Source: an uncultured Chloroflexota bacterium
GTDB taxonomy: Bacteria; Chloroflexota; Anaerolineae; UBA4142; SHND01
Assembly: GCA_937870825.1 (NCBI GenBank)
Contig: CALMZO010000392.1
Location: forward strand, 1-37,995
DNA length: 37,995 bases
Reading direction: 5' to 3'
The position numbers and the translations under genes are program-made. Below are positions 1 to 7,119 of this stretch, piece by piece. The notes under the pieces are model-generated. The model worked only from the letters and a program-made list of their open reading frames with translations, did not search any database and was not told the origin of the DNA. Numbering within the stretch: the stretch's first letter is position 1; each line of letters begins with the position of its first letter.

Positions 1-103
1 TTGACGTTTGACGTTTGACGTTTGACGTTTGACGTTTGACGTTTGACGTTTGACGTTTGACGTTTGACGTTTGACGTCTGACGTTTGACGTTTGACGTTT
101 GAC
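1..103. repeat. Heptamer tandem array, unit TTTGACG
   Basis: About 14.7 head-to-tail copies of a 7-bp unit with a single substitution (T to C near 78). The array touches the window edge, so its full length is unknown. There are no spacers, so it is not CRISPR. The same unit recurs in the palindromic junction at 24059-24110. It lies directly upstream of the membrane protein gene at 145. Confidence 0.97.
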
Positions 104-105
104 AA

Positions 106-133
106 TTCTCGCTTCTCGTTTCTCGCTTCTCAA
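106..133. repeat. Second heptamer array, unit TTCTCGC/T
   Basis: Four adjacent 7-bp units (TTCTCGC, TTCTCGT, TTCTCGC, TTCTCAA) begin 2 bp after the TTTGACG array. They end 11 bp before the GTG start of the next gene. Two unrelated unit sequences with the same 7-bp period lie side by side. Confidence 0.85.
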
Positions 134-144
134 CGCTATACTAC

Positions 145-1971
145 GTGCGCGCAAAACTTTTTTCGCCTCATCTCTTTGTCCTCCTCGCATTCGCGACAGT
201 TCTTGCCGCGCCCCTCTCTGCTCCCGGCTATTTCATGTTCGCGCATGACGCGCGCCACACGGTGTACTTTATGCAAATGTTCGATGCCGCGCTTCGCGAT
301 GGCGCGCTATTCCCGCGTTGGGCGACGGACATGGTGTTCGGGTACGGTTATCCTGTCTGGTTGATACTCGCGCCGCTCCCGTACTATGGCGCGGAATTTT
401 TTCACCTGCTCGGTCTTGATTTTCCGTCAAGCATCAAAGCAATTGAGGCGGTGGGCTGGTTTGCGAGCGGACTTGGGATGTACTTGTTCGCGTCGCGTGT
501 GCTGGGCAAAGATGGCGGACTCGTTGCGGCAATCGCGTATTTGTTTGCCCCGTATCACATCGTAGATTTGTACGTGCGCGGCGCGATGGCGGAATTTCTC
601 GCGTTCGTTTTTCCGCCGTTCGTTCTGTGGGGCATCGAACAAATTTTTTCCACGCGCCGCACGTTGTACGTTCCCCTCACCGCGCTCGCGTACGGCGCAA
701 TGCTCTTGACGCACGTGCAAATGACAGTACTGTTTTCGCCGGTCATTGCCGGGTATATGGTGGTGATGTGGCTTTCTGGCAGAAACCAGAACACAGAGAA
801 CAGAGCACAGATTACCCAATCACCCAATCACCCAATCACCCAATCACCCAATCTCTCCATCTCTCCATCTCTCCATCTCTCCATCTCTGAATCCCCCCTC
901 CTACGCGCTGCCCTCGCAATCCTCTGGGGCGTCGCGCTCGCGGCGGTTTTCTTTTTGCCGATTCTTGTAGAGCAGCGTTATCTCACGAATGACCCGCTCA
1001 TCGGCGGCTTTTTCAATTTTCGTTTGCACTTTGTCAATCCGTCACAACTGCTTTCGCCGTTTTGGGGTTACGGTTACGCGGGGACGAACGGCAATGACCA
1101 ATTTTCTTTGCAGCTTGGCGTGATGCCGTTGTTCCTGAGCATCATTGCGTTGTTCACACACGCGCGCAGAGAAAAGAACAGCGCGCAAATTTTTTATTTC
1201 GCGCTGGTGACAGCGGGCGCGGTGTTTGCGATGCTTGCGCCTTCGACGCCGTTGTGGGAACTCGCCGCGCCGATTGTCGCGTTCACACAATTTCCTTGGC
1301 GCGTGTTGTTCGTCAGCGCGTTCGCGTTGGCGTTTCTCGCGGGCGCGTCCCTTCGCGCCATCTCCCAACAAGAATCTTTTATTGCTGCGCTCATTCTCTC
1401 GCTTATCGTCGCGTTTGCCATGTTCCCCTACGCGCGTCCGCAGTACACCGAGACGCAATTCACGTGGAACACCATGATGGATTTTCAAGTCAAGGACCGC
1501 GAATTGTTGGGTGACACTGTTTGGGTGCAGACACGTCCGGAAGATTCACCGCTGGTAGAACAATATCGCGCGGGGAACATCACGCGTAAAGCTATCGTCT
1601 TGGAAGGTGACGCATCATCACGCAGAATGCCTGATTCAAGCGGGGTGCGTGATGATGCGTCAGGTGACGCGTTGATTGAATTGCTCGAACGCCGCGCGTT
1701 GGGCGATACCGTACGCGTGACTGCCAACACACCTACGCGGATTCAGTTCTACACGCGCTACTTTCCGGGCTGGACAGCGACGATTGACGGTAACGCAGTT
1801 CCGATTGAGCCGTATGGAGAGCAAGGTTTGATTACACTGAATGTTCCAGCAGGCACGCACCTCGTCACGACGCGTTGGGGAACAACCACGCCGCGCGTCA
1901 TCGGCGCAATCATTTCCCTGATTTCCCTGTTGTCCCTTTTTGCGTTAATTTGGCGCACGCGCAGAACCTGA
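145..1971 (+). CDS. Polytopic membrane protein, PTPS-related / GT-C-like glycosyltransferase family
   Basis: 608 residues with many hydrophobic segments. The N-terminal half resembles the membrane domain annotated as 6-pyruvoyl-tetrahydropterin synthase-related, common in Chloroflexota: an HD pair at residues 34-35 in the first outer loop, then FGYGYP (65-70), LPYYG (78-82) and a VDLYVRG segment near 140. An acidic residue in the first outer loop is typical of GT-C sugar transferases, so transfer of a lipid-linked sugar is plausible but not shown. A C-terminal soluble stretch (about 535-585, with FPGWTATIDG) precedes a last membrane helix. The start is GTG at 145, chosen because translation runs straight into the first membrane helix. 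Two repeat-derived insertions lie in the coding sequence: octamer arrays encoding residues about 224-247, and a palindrome encoding about 488-506. Confidence 0.7.
   Translation: MRAKLFSPHLFVLLAFATVLAAPLSAPGYFMFAHDARHTVYFMQMFDAALRDGALFPRWATDMVFGYGYPVWLILAPLPYYGAEFFHLLGLDFPSSIKAIEAVGWFASGLGMYLFASRVLGKDGGLVAAIAYLFAPYHIVDLYVRGAMAEFLAFVFPPFVLWGIEQIFSTRRTLYVPLTALAYGAMLLTHVQMTVLFSPVIAGYMVVMWLSGRNQNTENRAQITQSPNHPITQSPNLSISPSLHLSISESPLLRAALAILWGVALAAVFFLPILVEQRYLTNDPLIGGFFNFRLHFVNPSQLLSPFWGYGYAGTNGNDQFSLQLGVMPLFLSIIALFTHARREKNSAQIFYFALVTAGAVFAMLAPSTPLWELAAPIVAFTQFPWRVLFVSAFALAFLAGASLRAISQQESFIAALILSLIVAFAMFPYARPQYTETQFTWNTMMDFQVKDRELLGDTVWVQTRPEDSPLVEQYRAGNITRKAIVLEGDASSRRMPDSSGVRDDASGDALIELLERRALGDTVRVTANTPTRIQFYTRYFPGWTATIDGNAVPIEPYGEQGLITLNVPAGTHLVTTRWGTTTPRVIGAIISLISLLSLFALIWRTRRT
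814..884. repeat. In-frame octamer arrays inside the membrane protein gene
   Basis: Five copies of ACCCAATC (814-853) are followed by four copies of CTCTCCAT (853-884). An 8-bp unit returns to frame every three copies, so the protein carries an 8-residue period (QSPNHPIT, then SISPSLHL). The encoded stretch is polar and falls between two membrane segments, so it probably behaves as a loop. The ACCCAATC family recurs inside recQ at 9582-9606. Confidence 0.93.
1608..1662. repeat. 17-bp perfect inverted repeat inside coding sequence
   Basis: Arms 1608-1624 and 1646-1662 are perfect reverse complements separated by 21 bp. The element is translated in frame into a polar Ser/Asp/Arg-rich stretch between the last membrane core and the C-terminal soluble domain. 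GGTGACGC also flanks it on both sides. Confidence 0.92.
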
Positions 1972-1976
1972 TTGCG

Positions 1977-2018
1977 CATTGTCCATTGTCCATTGTTCAT
2001 TTCTCATTTGTCATTTGT
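1977..2018. repeat. Degenerate heptamer array, unit CATTGTC
   Basis: Six consecutive 7-bp units drift from CATTGTC through CATTGTT and CATTTCT to CATTTGT. The array starts 6 bp after the stop codon at 1971. Its last units contain the TTGTCA used as the candidate -35 box of the response regulator promoter. Confidence 0.85.
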
Positions 2019-2035
2019 TGAACCTATGCTAGAAT
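2008..2035 (+). promoter_or_regulatory. Candidate sigma70 promoter for the OmpR-type regulator
   Basis: TTGTCA (2008-2013), a 16-bp spacer and TAGAAT (2030-2035), with a TG dinucleotide one base upstream forming an extended -10. Predicted transcription starts near 2042, giving a leader of about 35 nt. The -35 box is made by the heptamer array. Judged by eye only. Confidence 0.55.
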
Positions 2036-2077
2036 CATTGCGCCGCGATGTCCAATTCCCTCGCGCAGTGACGTTCT

Positions 2078-2773
2078 ATGGAACAACGCAAACGCATTCT
2101 CGTCGTCGACGACGACCCCAAACTGGTGGATTTGATTCGCACCGCGCTGGAACGCGCGGATTTTTCTGTGGTCACCGCGCCGAACGGCTTGCAGGGTGAA
2201 AAAGTTTTCCGCAGCAATCCCGTTGACCTCATCATTCTCGATGTGATGATGCCGCAGCGCGATGGTTTCGACATGCTGCGCGATGTGCGCGCCATTTCGC
2301 CCGTGCCGATTATCATGCTCTCTGCGCTCACCGACACCGAAAACGTGGTCAAAGGTCTCGAACTCGGCGCGGATGATTACATTACCAAGCCCTTTGAATT
2401 AAAAGAAGTATTGGCGCGCGTGAATGCGGCACTGACGCGCGTCGAGCGGCTCAAAGCGCCGGAAAATGCCGCGCGCGTGCAAACACACGGCGACGTTTCG
2501 CTCGATTTGGACCGCGGCACCGCGCGCTTGCGCGACAAACAGGTCTCCCTCACGCCCATTGAATTGGAACTGCTGCATTACATGATGCTGCACGCGGGTC
2601 GTTTGCTCGAACGGGAAACGCTGCTGCGCGACGTGTGGGGCTATGATTACTTTGGCAAGACCAATTTGGTGGATGTGGCGATTCGACGGCTGCGTGAAAA
2701 AATTGAAGCCGACCCATCCAATCCCGTGTATTTGCTCACCGTGCGCGGGCAAGGTTATCGCTTTGCGGGATAA
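2078..2773 (+). CDS. OmpR/PhoB-family response regulator
   Basis: 231 residues. Receiver domain at 5-120 with the acidic pocket D11/D12, phospho-acceptor D55 (LIILDVMMP), switch S82 and K104 in TKPF. A winged-helix DNA-binding domain at about 137-230 ends in the usual VRGQGYRF. It is expected to be phosphorylated by a histidine kinase and then bind DNA as a dimer. No kinase gene adjoins it, so it is an orphan here; the only kinase in the window (13667-15061) overlaps a different receiver protein. The ATG at 2078 is the natural N-terminus for the family. Confidence 0.93.
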   Translation: MEQRKRILVVDDDPKLVDLIRTALERADFSVVTAPNGLQGEKVFRSNPVDLIILDVMMPQRDGFDMLRDVRAISPVPIIMLSALTDTENVVKGLELGADDYITKPFELKEVLARVNAALTRVERLKAPENAARVQTHGDVSLDLDRGTARLRDKQVSLTPIELELLHYMMLHAGRLLERETLLRDVWGYDYFGKTNLVDVAIRRLREKIEADPSNPVYLLTVRGQGYRFAG

Positions 2774-2872
2774 GAACGCGACAGGTCTCTTGACAGCATT
2801 CCAAAAATCCACTCGACTTGTCCAAAGCATTCGTAAAACTTTTTTGCAAGACCTGTCCAATCTTTCAAGGTA

Positions 2873-4039
2873 ATGTCCAGCAACCGTCCTTCTCGCCCGC
2901 GCAACAAACCGCCCGAACCCTGGCGCATCGAACGCATGGTGCAGCGCGTTCCGGCGCATCTCGGCGAAGAAACCAGTTTTTCACCGTGGCTCGTCGTCGG
3001 CGCAGTCGCCGTCGTTGCCATTGTCGCCGGACTTTTGCTCTTTTTTTCGGGCATTCCCAGCCCCATCGCCTCCGCCGTCCCCACAACCGTCACGCGCACG
3101 CGCACTCCGCGCCCGACCACCGTCATCGTCGTCACCGCCACGCCCGAAGCCAACACCGCCACACCGACACGTCGCCCCACGCCGTACATGGTCGAATACA
3201 TTGTGCAAAGTGGCGATGTCTTGCTCACGATTGCCGATAAATTCAATGTGACGGTGGACCAAATCCGCGACGCAAACAATTTGAGCAGCGACTTGATTCG
3301 CGTCGGTGACAAGCTCTTGATTCCCCAGCCGACCCCAACACCAAAACCCGGCGCGATTGCCCAGGCAACGAGCGCGCCACCGAGTGCGACGGCGACGGAA
3401 ACGAGTTCGGCGTTCAACACACCAACGCTGATTGCGTTTCAAACAACACAGACGACCGCTCAAGCCACAACCCCCACGCCGACAGCGGGGGTTGTTGTTT
3501 ATTACGTCCAGTCGGGCGACAATTTAGGCAGCATTTCCAAAGCCTTCAGCACGACGGTGGAAGCCATCATGACGATTAACAAAATGACCAACACGACGAT
3601 TCGCGTTGGTCAAGCAATTACCATTCCCGTCGGCGCATGGACGCCCACCTTTACGCCCACACGCAATGTCGAACGTACGATTACGCCCACGCCGCAGTAT
3701 TCGTACACCGCGCCCGCGCTGCTTTCGCCCGGCGCGAACGCTCAAGTCGAAGGCAGCGTTATTTTTCAATGGACCGCCGTCGGCGTCCTTCCCGATTCCG
3801 CGTCGTACATTATTTCATTGCGGTACGGCGACGGCGAAAACGAAATCGTCCGCGCATTTGACGCGGGACGCGCAACATCACTACGCCTCGACACCTCACC
3901 TTCGGGAATTCCCACCACCGAATATACGTGGTACGTCGTCGTCATACGAAGCATCGGCTGCGGTCCTGCATCACCCGACGCGACCCAACCCTGCGCGGTG
4001 AGTCCGCCGAGTGCGACGCGAACGCTTATTTGGAAATAA
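2873..4039 (+). CDS. Membrane-anchored protein with two LysM domains
   Basis: 388 residues. A basic cytoplasmic N-terminus is followed by one membrane helix (about 38-59), a Thr/Pro-rich linker, LysM 1 (about 108-152, starting YIVQSGDVLLTIADKF), a second Thr/Pro linker, LysM 2 (about 209-253) and a C-terminal beta-rich domain (about 275-388) resembling an Ig/fibronectin-type fold. LysM domains bind N-acetylglucosamine polymers, so the protein probably attaches the membrane to peptidoglycan or a related wall polymer. No catalytic domain is visible. Thr/Pro linkers of this style also occur in the PpiC protein at 16471-17784. AAGG a few bases before the ATG is a possible ribosome-binding site. 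Confidence 0.85.
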   Translation: MSSNRPSRPRNKPPEPWRIERMVQRVPAHLGEETSFSPWLVVGAVAVVAIVAGLLLFFSGIPSPIASAVPTTVTRTRTPRPTTVIVVTATPEANTATPTRRPTPYMVEYIVQSGDVLLTIADKFNVTVDQIRDANNLSSDLIRVGDKLLIPQPTPTPKPGAIAQATSAPPSATATETSSAFNTPTLIAFQTTQTTAQATTPTPTAGVVVYYVQSGDNLGSISKAFSTTVEAIMTINKMTNTTIRVGQAITIPVGAWTPTFTPTRNVERTITPTPQYSYTAPALLSPGANAQVEGSVIFQWTAVGVLPDSASYIISLRYGDGENEIVRAFDAGRATSLRLDTSPSGIPTTEYTWYVVVIRSIGCGPASPDATQPCAVSPPSATRTLIWK

Positions 4040-4048
4040 ATTCTACTT

Positions 4049-4336
4049 ATGCATGTCATTACGCGCAAGCGTTTGAATGAATTTGCAAAGAGACATTCAG
4101 ATGCGCATTCATCACTCCTGCATTGGTATAGAGAAATCAAGAAACGTGAGTTTTCCAACTTGGAAGAGTTGCGGCGCATCTTTCCATCTGCGGATCAGGT
4201 GGATAACTTGACCGTGTTCAATATCGGCGGTAACAAATTTCGACTTGTGAGCGCTATTCATTACAATCGCAAGCGTGTTTACATTCGCGCGATCTTGACG
4301 CATCAAGAATACGCTCGCGGTACATGGAAGGAGTAA
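4049..4336 (+). CDS. higB: HigB-type mRNA interferase toxin
   Basis: 95 residues matching the HigB toxin family (RelE superfamily) along the whole length: early ITRKRLNEFAKRH, then HWYREIKK, IFPSADQVDN, FNIGGNKFRLV and a C-terminal THQEYARG. Family members cleave mRNA on the ribosome and are neutralised by a HigA antitoxin encoded directly downstream, and a HigA-like gene begins 3 nt after this stop. The toxin-first order is typical of higBA loci. The module is isolated between housekeeping-type genes. Confidence 0.88.
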   Translation: MHVITRKRLNEFAKRHSDAHSSLLHWYREIKKREFSNLEELRRIFPSADQVDNLTVFNIGGNKFRLVSAIHYNRKRVYIRAILTHQEYARGTWKE

Positions 4337-4338
4337 GC

Positions 4339-4563
4339 ATGTTGAATCAACAAGCCAAAAATGCCCTCGGTGTCTGGCCGTCTGTTTCCACGTTTGTCTA
4401 TGTGCCGCATACGGAAAAAGAATATGATCAACTCGTTACATTCCTCGATGAACTGATTGACGAAGTAGGTGAAGATGAAACGCATCCCCTCGCGTCTCTG
4501 ATGGATGTTATTGGAACTCTCATCGAAAAATATGAAGATGAGCAGGTTCCCGAATTGGCTTGA
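4339..4563 (+). CDS. Short HigA-like antitoxin lacking an HTH domain
   Basis: 74 residues. The ATG at 4339 is chosen because AAGGAG lies 5-6 bases upstream; an in-frame ATG at 4324 would overlap the toxin gene and has no such site. The sequence matches the N-terminal part of HigA antitoxins: a Pro and beta-type start, TEKEYDQLVTFLDELID, HPLASLMDVI and LIEKYEDE. In usual HigA proteins this is followed by an XRE helix-turn-helix that represses the operon. Here the gene stops seven residues after the YED motif. It could be a naturally short antitoxin that only neutralises the toxin, or a truncated one. The next gene follows after 6 nt. Confidence 0.75.
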   Translation: MLNQQAKNALGVWPSVSTFVYVPHTEKEYDQLVTFLDELIDEVGEDETHPLASLMDVIGTLIEKYEDEQVPELA

Positions 4564-4569
4564 GATACA

Positions 4570-6471
4570 ATGCCCGACTCTTTTCTCACCCGCCTCGCGC
4601 AATCACCCCTACTCTGCGACGGCGCAACCGGTACGTTGCTGTACGCACACGGCATCGCGTTCGAACAATGTTTCGACGCGTTGAATCTGGAACAGCCCTC
4701 GCTCGTTCAAGAATTGCATGAAGAGTATTTGCGCGCAGGCGCTGAAGTCGTCGAGACGAATACGTTCGGCGCGAATCGTTTCAAACTTCAGGAACATGGT
4801 TTGGAAAATCACGCGGCGGAAATCAACGCGGCGGGAGTAAAACTCGCGCGCGCGGCGGTCAACGCATCGGGCAAAAACGCGTTCGTCGCCGCGTCCGTCG
4901 GACCGCTTGGGGTGCAGCTCGCGCCCGTCGGTTCCATTTCGCGGCAAGAGGCGCACGACGCGTTCCGCGAACAAATCGCCGCGCTCGCGTCCGAAAAACC
5001 CGACGCGCTCATTTTTGAAACCTTTGGCAATCTCCAAGAAATCACCGAAGCCATTCGCGCGGCGCAGGAGGTCGGGGCAGACCTTGTGTCTGCCCTCCCA
5101 ATCATCGCGCAAATGACCTTCACCAATGACGGTGTGACGCAGTATGGTTACACGCCCGTACAGGTCGCGCACGCGCTCGCCGCGTTAAAAGTAAATGTCA
5201 TCGGCGTCAACTGTTCCGTCGGTCCTGCACGCGTGCTGCCCGTCATCGAACAAATTATTCAGACGGTTCGCGACGACCCACGTCGTCCGGGCATGATTTA
5301 TTTTTCCGCGCAGCCGAACGCGGGTTTTCCCGAAGCGAGCGGCGGCAGAATTTTTTATCCCGCGACGCCCGATTACTTTGGCGATTACGCGCGCCGATTC
5401 GTCGAGGCGGGCGTGAATCTCATCGGCGGCTGCTGTGGCACCACACCGCAACATATTCGCCTGATGCGTCTTGCGCTCGACGCGTACGCGCGCACCGCGC
5501 GCAAACGCACACGCATCACTTCCATCGCGTCGAACGAAAAAGAATCGAAACCCGTCGCCCACGAACCCCCAACACAGCTGCAGCAAAAACTCGACGCGGG
5601 ACATTTCGTCGTCAGCGTGGAAATGGACCCGCCGCGCGGTTTCAATCCCGACGCGGTCCTCGCGGGCGCGCTCATTTTGAAACAAGCGGGCGCGGACGTG
5701 ATAAACGTCGCCGATTCGCCGCGCGCACAAATGCGTATGAGCGCGTGGGCAGTCGCGCATCTCATTCAAACCGAAATCGGCGCGGAAAGCGTTTTGCATT
5801 TTCCCGTGCGCGGCAGAAATCTTTTGCGCGTGCATGGCGATTTGATGGCAGCCCACGCCTTGCGCGTCCGCAACATTTTCGCGGTGATGGGCGACCCCGC
5901 GGCAACCGGCGATTATCCGCAAGCGACCGACGCGTACGATATTGTCCCGTCGGGACTCGTAAAACTCATCAAGCAGCATTTCAACGCGGGACTTGACCAT
6001 GCGGGGACTTCGATTGGCGCGCCCTGTTCGTTCACGGCGGGCGTCGCGTGCGACTTGGGCGCGCGGGATGTGGCGCGCGAAGTGAAAACGCTCCGCAAAA
6101 AAATCGAAGCGGGCGCGGATTTTTGTCTCACGCAGCCGATATACGAACCGCGCGTCGCGCGCGAATTTTTGAAACGCTACGCGGACGAGTACGGCAAAAT
6201 GGAATTGCCCATTCTCGCGGGCGTGTTACCGCTCGCCAGTTCGCGTCACGCGGAATTTTTACACAACGAAGTGCCGGGCATCACGCTCACCGACGAAATT
6301 CGTGAACGCATGAGACTTGCCGGCGACAACGGACGCGCGGAGGGATTGAACATCGCGCAAGAGTTGTGGAGCGAGCTGCTCGAATTCGCGCAAGGCGTCT
6401 ACATCATGCCGCCGTTCAATCGCTATGAATGGGTGGCAGAGTTGTTGGATGCGGTGAAAGTGCGCGCGTAA
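4570..6471 (+). CDS. Bifunctional homocysteine S-methyltransferase / methylenetetrahydrofolate reductase
   Basis: 633 residues, the usual length for this two-domain fusion. The N-terminal methyltransferase barrel (about 1-305) has DGATGT (17-22), the ETNTFGANR segment and the three zinc cysteines C215 (GVNCSVGP), C288 and C289 (GGCCGT). The C-terminal reductase barrel (about 340-625) starts with VVSVEMDPPRG and contains the folate/FAD-type motifs DVINVADSP and LTQPIYEP. The two halves are joined by a charged linker at about 312-338. Together they make 5-methyltetrahydrofolate and transfer a methyl group to homocysteine to form methionine. The family is cobalamin-independent in its first domain. 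The gene is tightly followed, after 1 nt, by a cysteine hydrolase gene. Confidence 0.92.
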   Translation: MPDSFLTRLAQSPLLCDGATGTLLYAHGIAFEQCFDALNLEQPSLVQELHEEYLRAGAEVVETNTFGANRFKLQEHGLENHAAEINAAGVKLARAAVNASGKNAFVAASVGPLGVQLAPVGSISRQEAHDAFREQIAALASEKPDALIFETFGNLQEITEAIRAAQEVGADLVSALPIIAQMTFTNDGVTQYGYTPVQVAHALAALKVNVIGVNCSVGPARVLPVIEQIIQTVRDDPRRPGMIYFSAQPNAGFPEASGGRIFYPATPDYFGDYARRFVEAGVNLIGGCCGTTPQHIRLMRLALDAYARTARKRTRITSIASNEKESKPVAHEPPTQLQQKLDAGHFVVSVEMDPPRGFNPDAVLAGALILKQAGADVINVADSPRAQMRMSAWAVAHLIQTEIGAESVLHFPVRGRNLLRVHGDLMAAHALRVRNIFAVMGDPAATGDYPQATDAYDIVPSGLVKLIKQHFNAGLDHAGTSIGAPCSFTAGVACDLGARDVAREVKTLRKKIEAGADFCLTQPIYEPRVAREFLKRYADEYGKMELPILAGVLPLASSRHAEFLHNEVPGITLTDEIRERMRLAGDNGRAEGLNIAQELWSELLEFAQGVYIMPPFNRYEWVAELLDAVKVRA

Positions 6472-6472
6472 T

Positions 6473-7087
6473 ATGCCTGCGCGTAACCCTGACCTTCACG
6501 GCAATGTTCCCGACAAGTCGCCTGTCGCGCTCTTGTTGATTGACGTCATCAACGATATGGAATGGGAGGACGGCGACAAGTTATTGAAACACGCGCTGCC
6601 GATGGCGAAAAAAATTGCGGCGCTGAAAAAACGCGCGCGGCAAGAAAAAATTCCCATCATTTACGTCAACGACAATTTCGGCAAATGGCGTTCCGATTTT
6701 CGGAAATTGATTCGCGAATCGCTGCGCGGCAAAACGCGCGGCGCGCCGGTCATTCGCCTGCTGAAACCCGAAGGCGATGATTATTTTGTCCTCAAGCCAA
6801 AACTGTCCGCCTTTTTTTCAACGCCGCTCGAACTTTTGCTCACGTACCTTGACGTGAAAACGCTCATCCTCACGGGTGTCGCGGGCAACATGTGCATTCT
6901 CCATTCTGCGATGGACGCCTACATGCGCGATTACAACATCATCATCCCGTCCGATTGCATCGCATCCAACACGCTCCGCGAAAATCAACACGCCATCGCG
7001 GAAATGAGCAAGACACTCAAAGCAACCGTGCTGGCTTCCGCGAAAATAGATTTCGCCGCGTTGAAACGCGCGCAGCTGCCCGCTTGA
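6473..7087 (+). CDS. Isochorismatase-like cysteine hydrolase
   Basis: 204 residues of the isochorismatase/nicotinamidase superfamily. The catalytic triad can be placed at D24 (LLIDVIND), K108 (VLKPKLSAF) and C141 (GNMCIL), with the VAGNM turn that forms the usual cis-peptide. Family members hydrolyse amides or vinyl ethers such as nicotinamide, isochorismate or biuret, and the substrate cannot be read from the sequence. It starts 1 nt after the methionine gene, so the two are probably co-transcribed, though no pathway link is obvious. Confidence 0.88.
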   Translation: MPARNPDLHGNVPDKSPVALLLIDVINDMEWEDGDKLLKHALPMAKKIAALKKRARQEKIPIIYVNDNFGKWRSDFRKLIRESLRGKTRGAPVIRLLKPEGDDYFVLKPKLSAFFSTPLELLLTYLDVKTLILTGVAGNMCILHSAMDAYMRDYNIIIPSDCIASNTLRENQHAIAEMSKTLKATVLASAKIDFAALKRAQLPA

Positions 7088-7119
7088 AAACATTTTCAAT
7101 CGGATAGAAAATACCACGC

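Noticed and set aside
1..133. Possible CRISPR array at the window start
   Set aside because: Units are 7 bp with no spacers; this is a simple tandem repeat.
2780..2857. GACAGGTCT/AGACCTGTC arms between the OmpR-type regulator and LysM genes
   Set aside because: Nine-base arms 60 nt apart with no U tract; too weak to call a terminator or operator. A TTGACA at 2790 has no matching -10.
4324..4338. Earlier ATG for the antitoxin gene
   Set aside because: It overlaps the toxin gene and lacks a ribosome-binding site; ATG 4339 has AAGGAG at proper distance.
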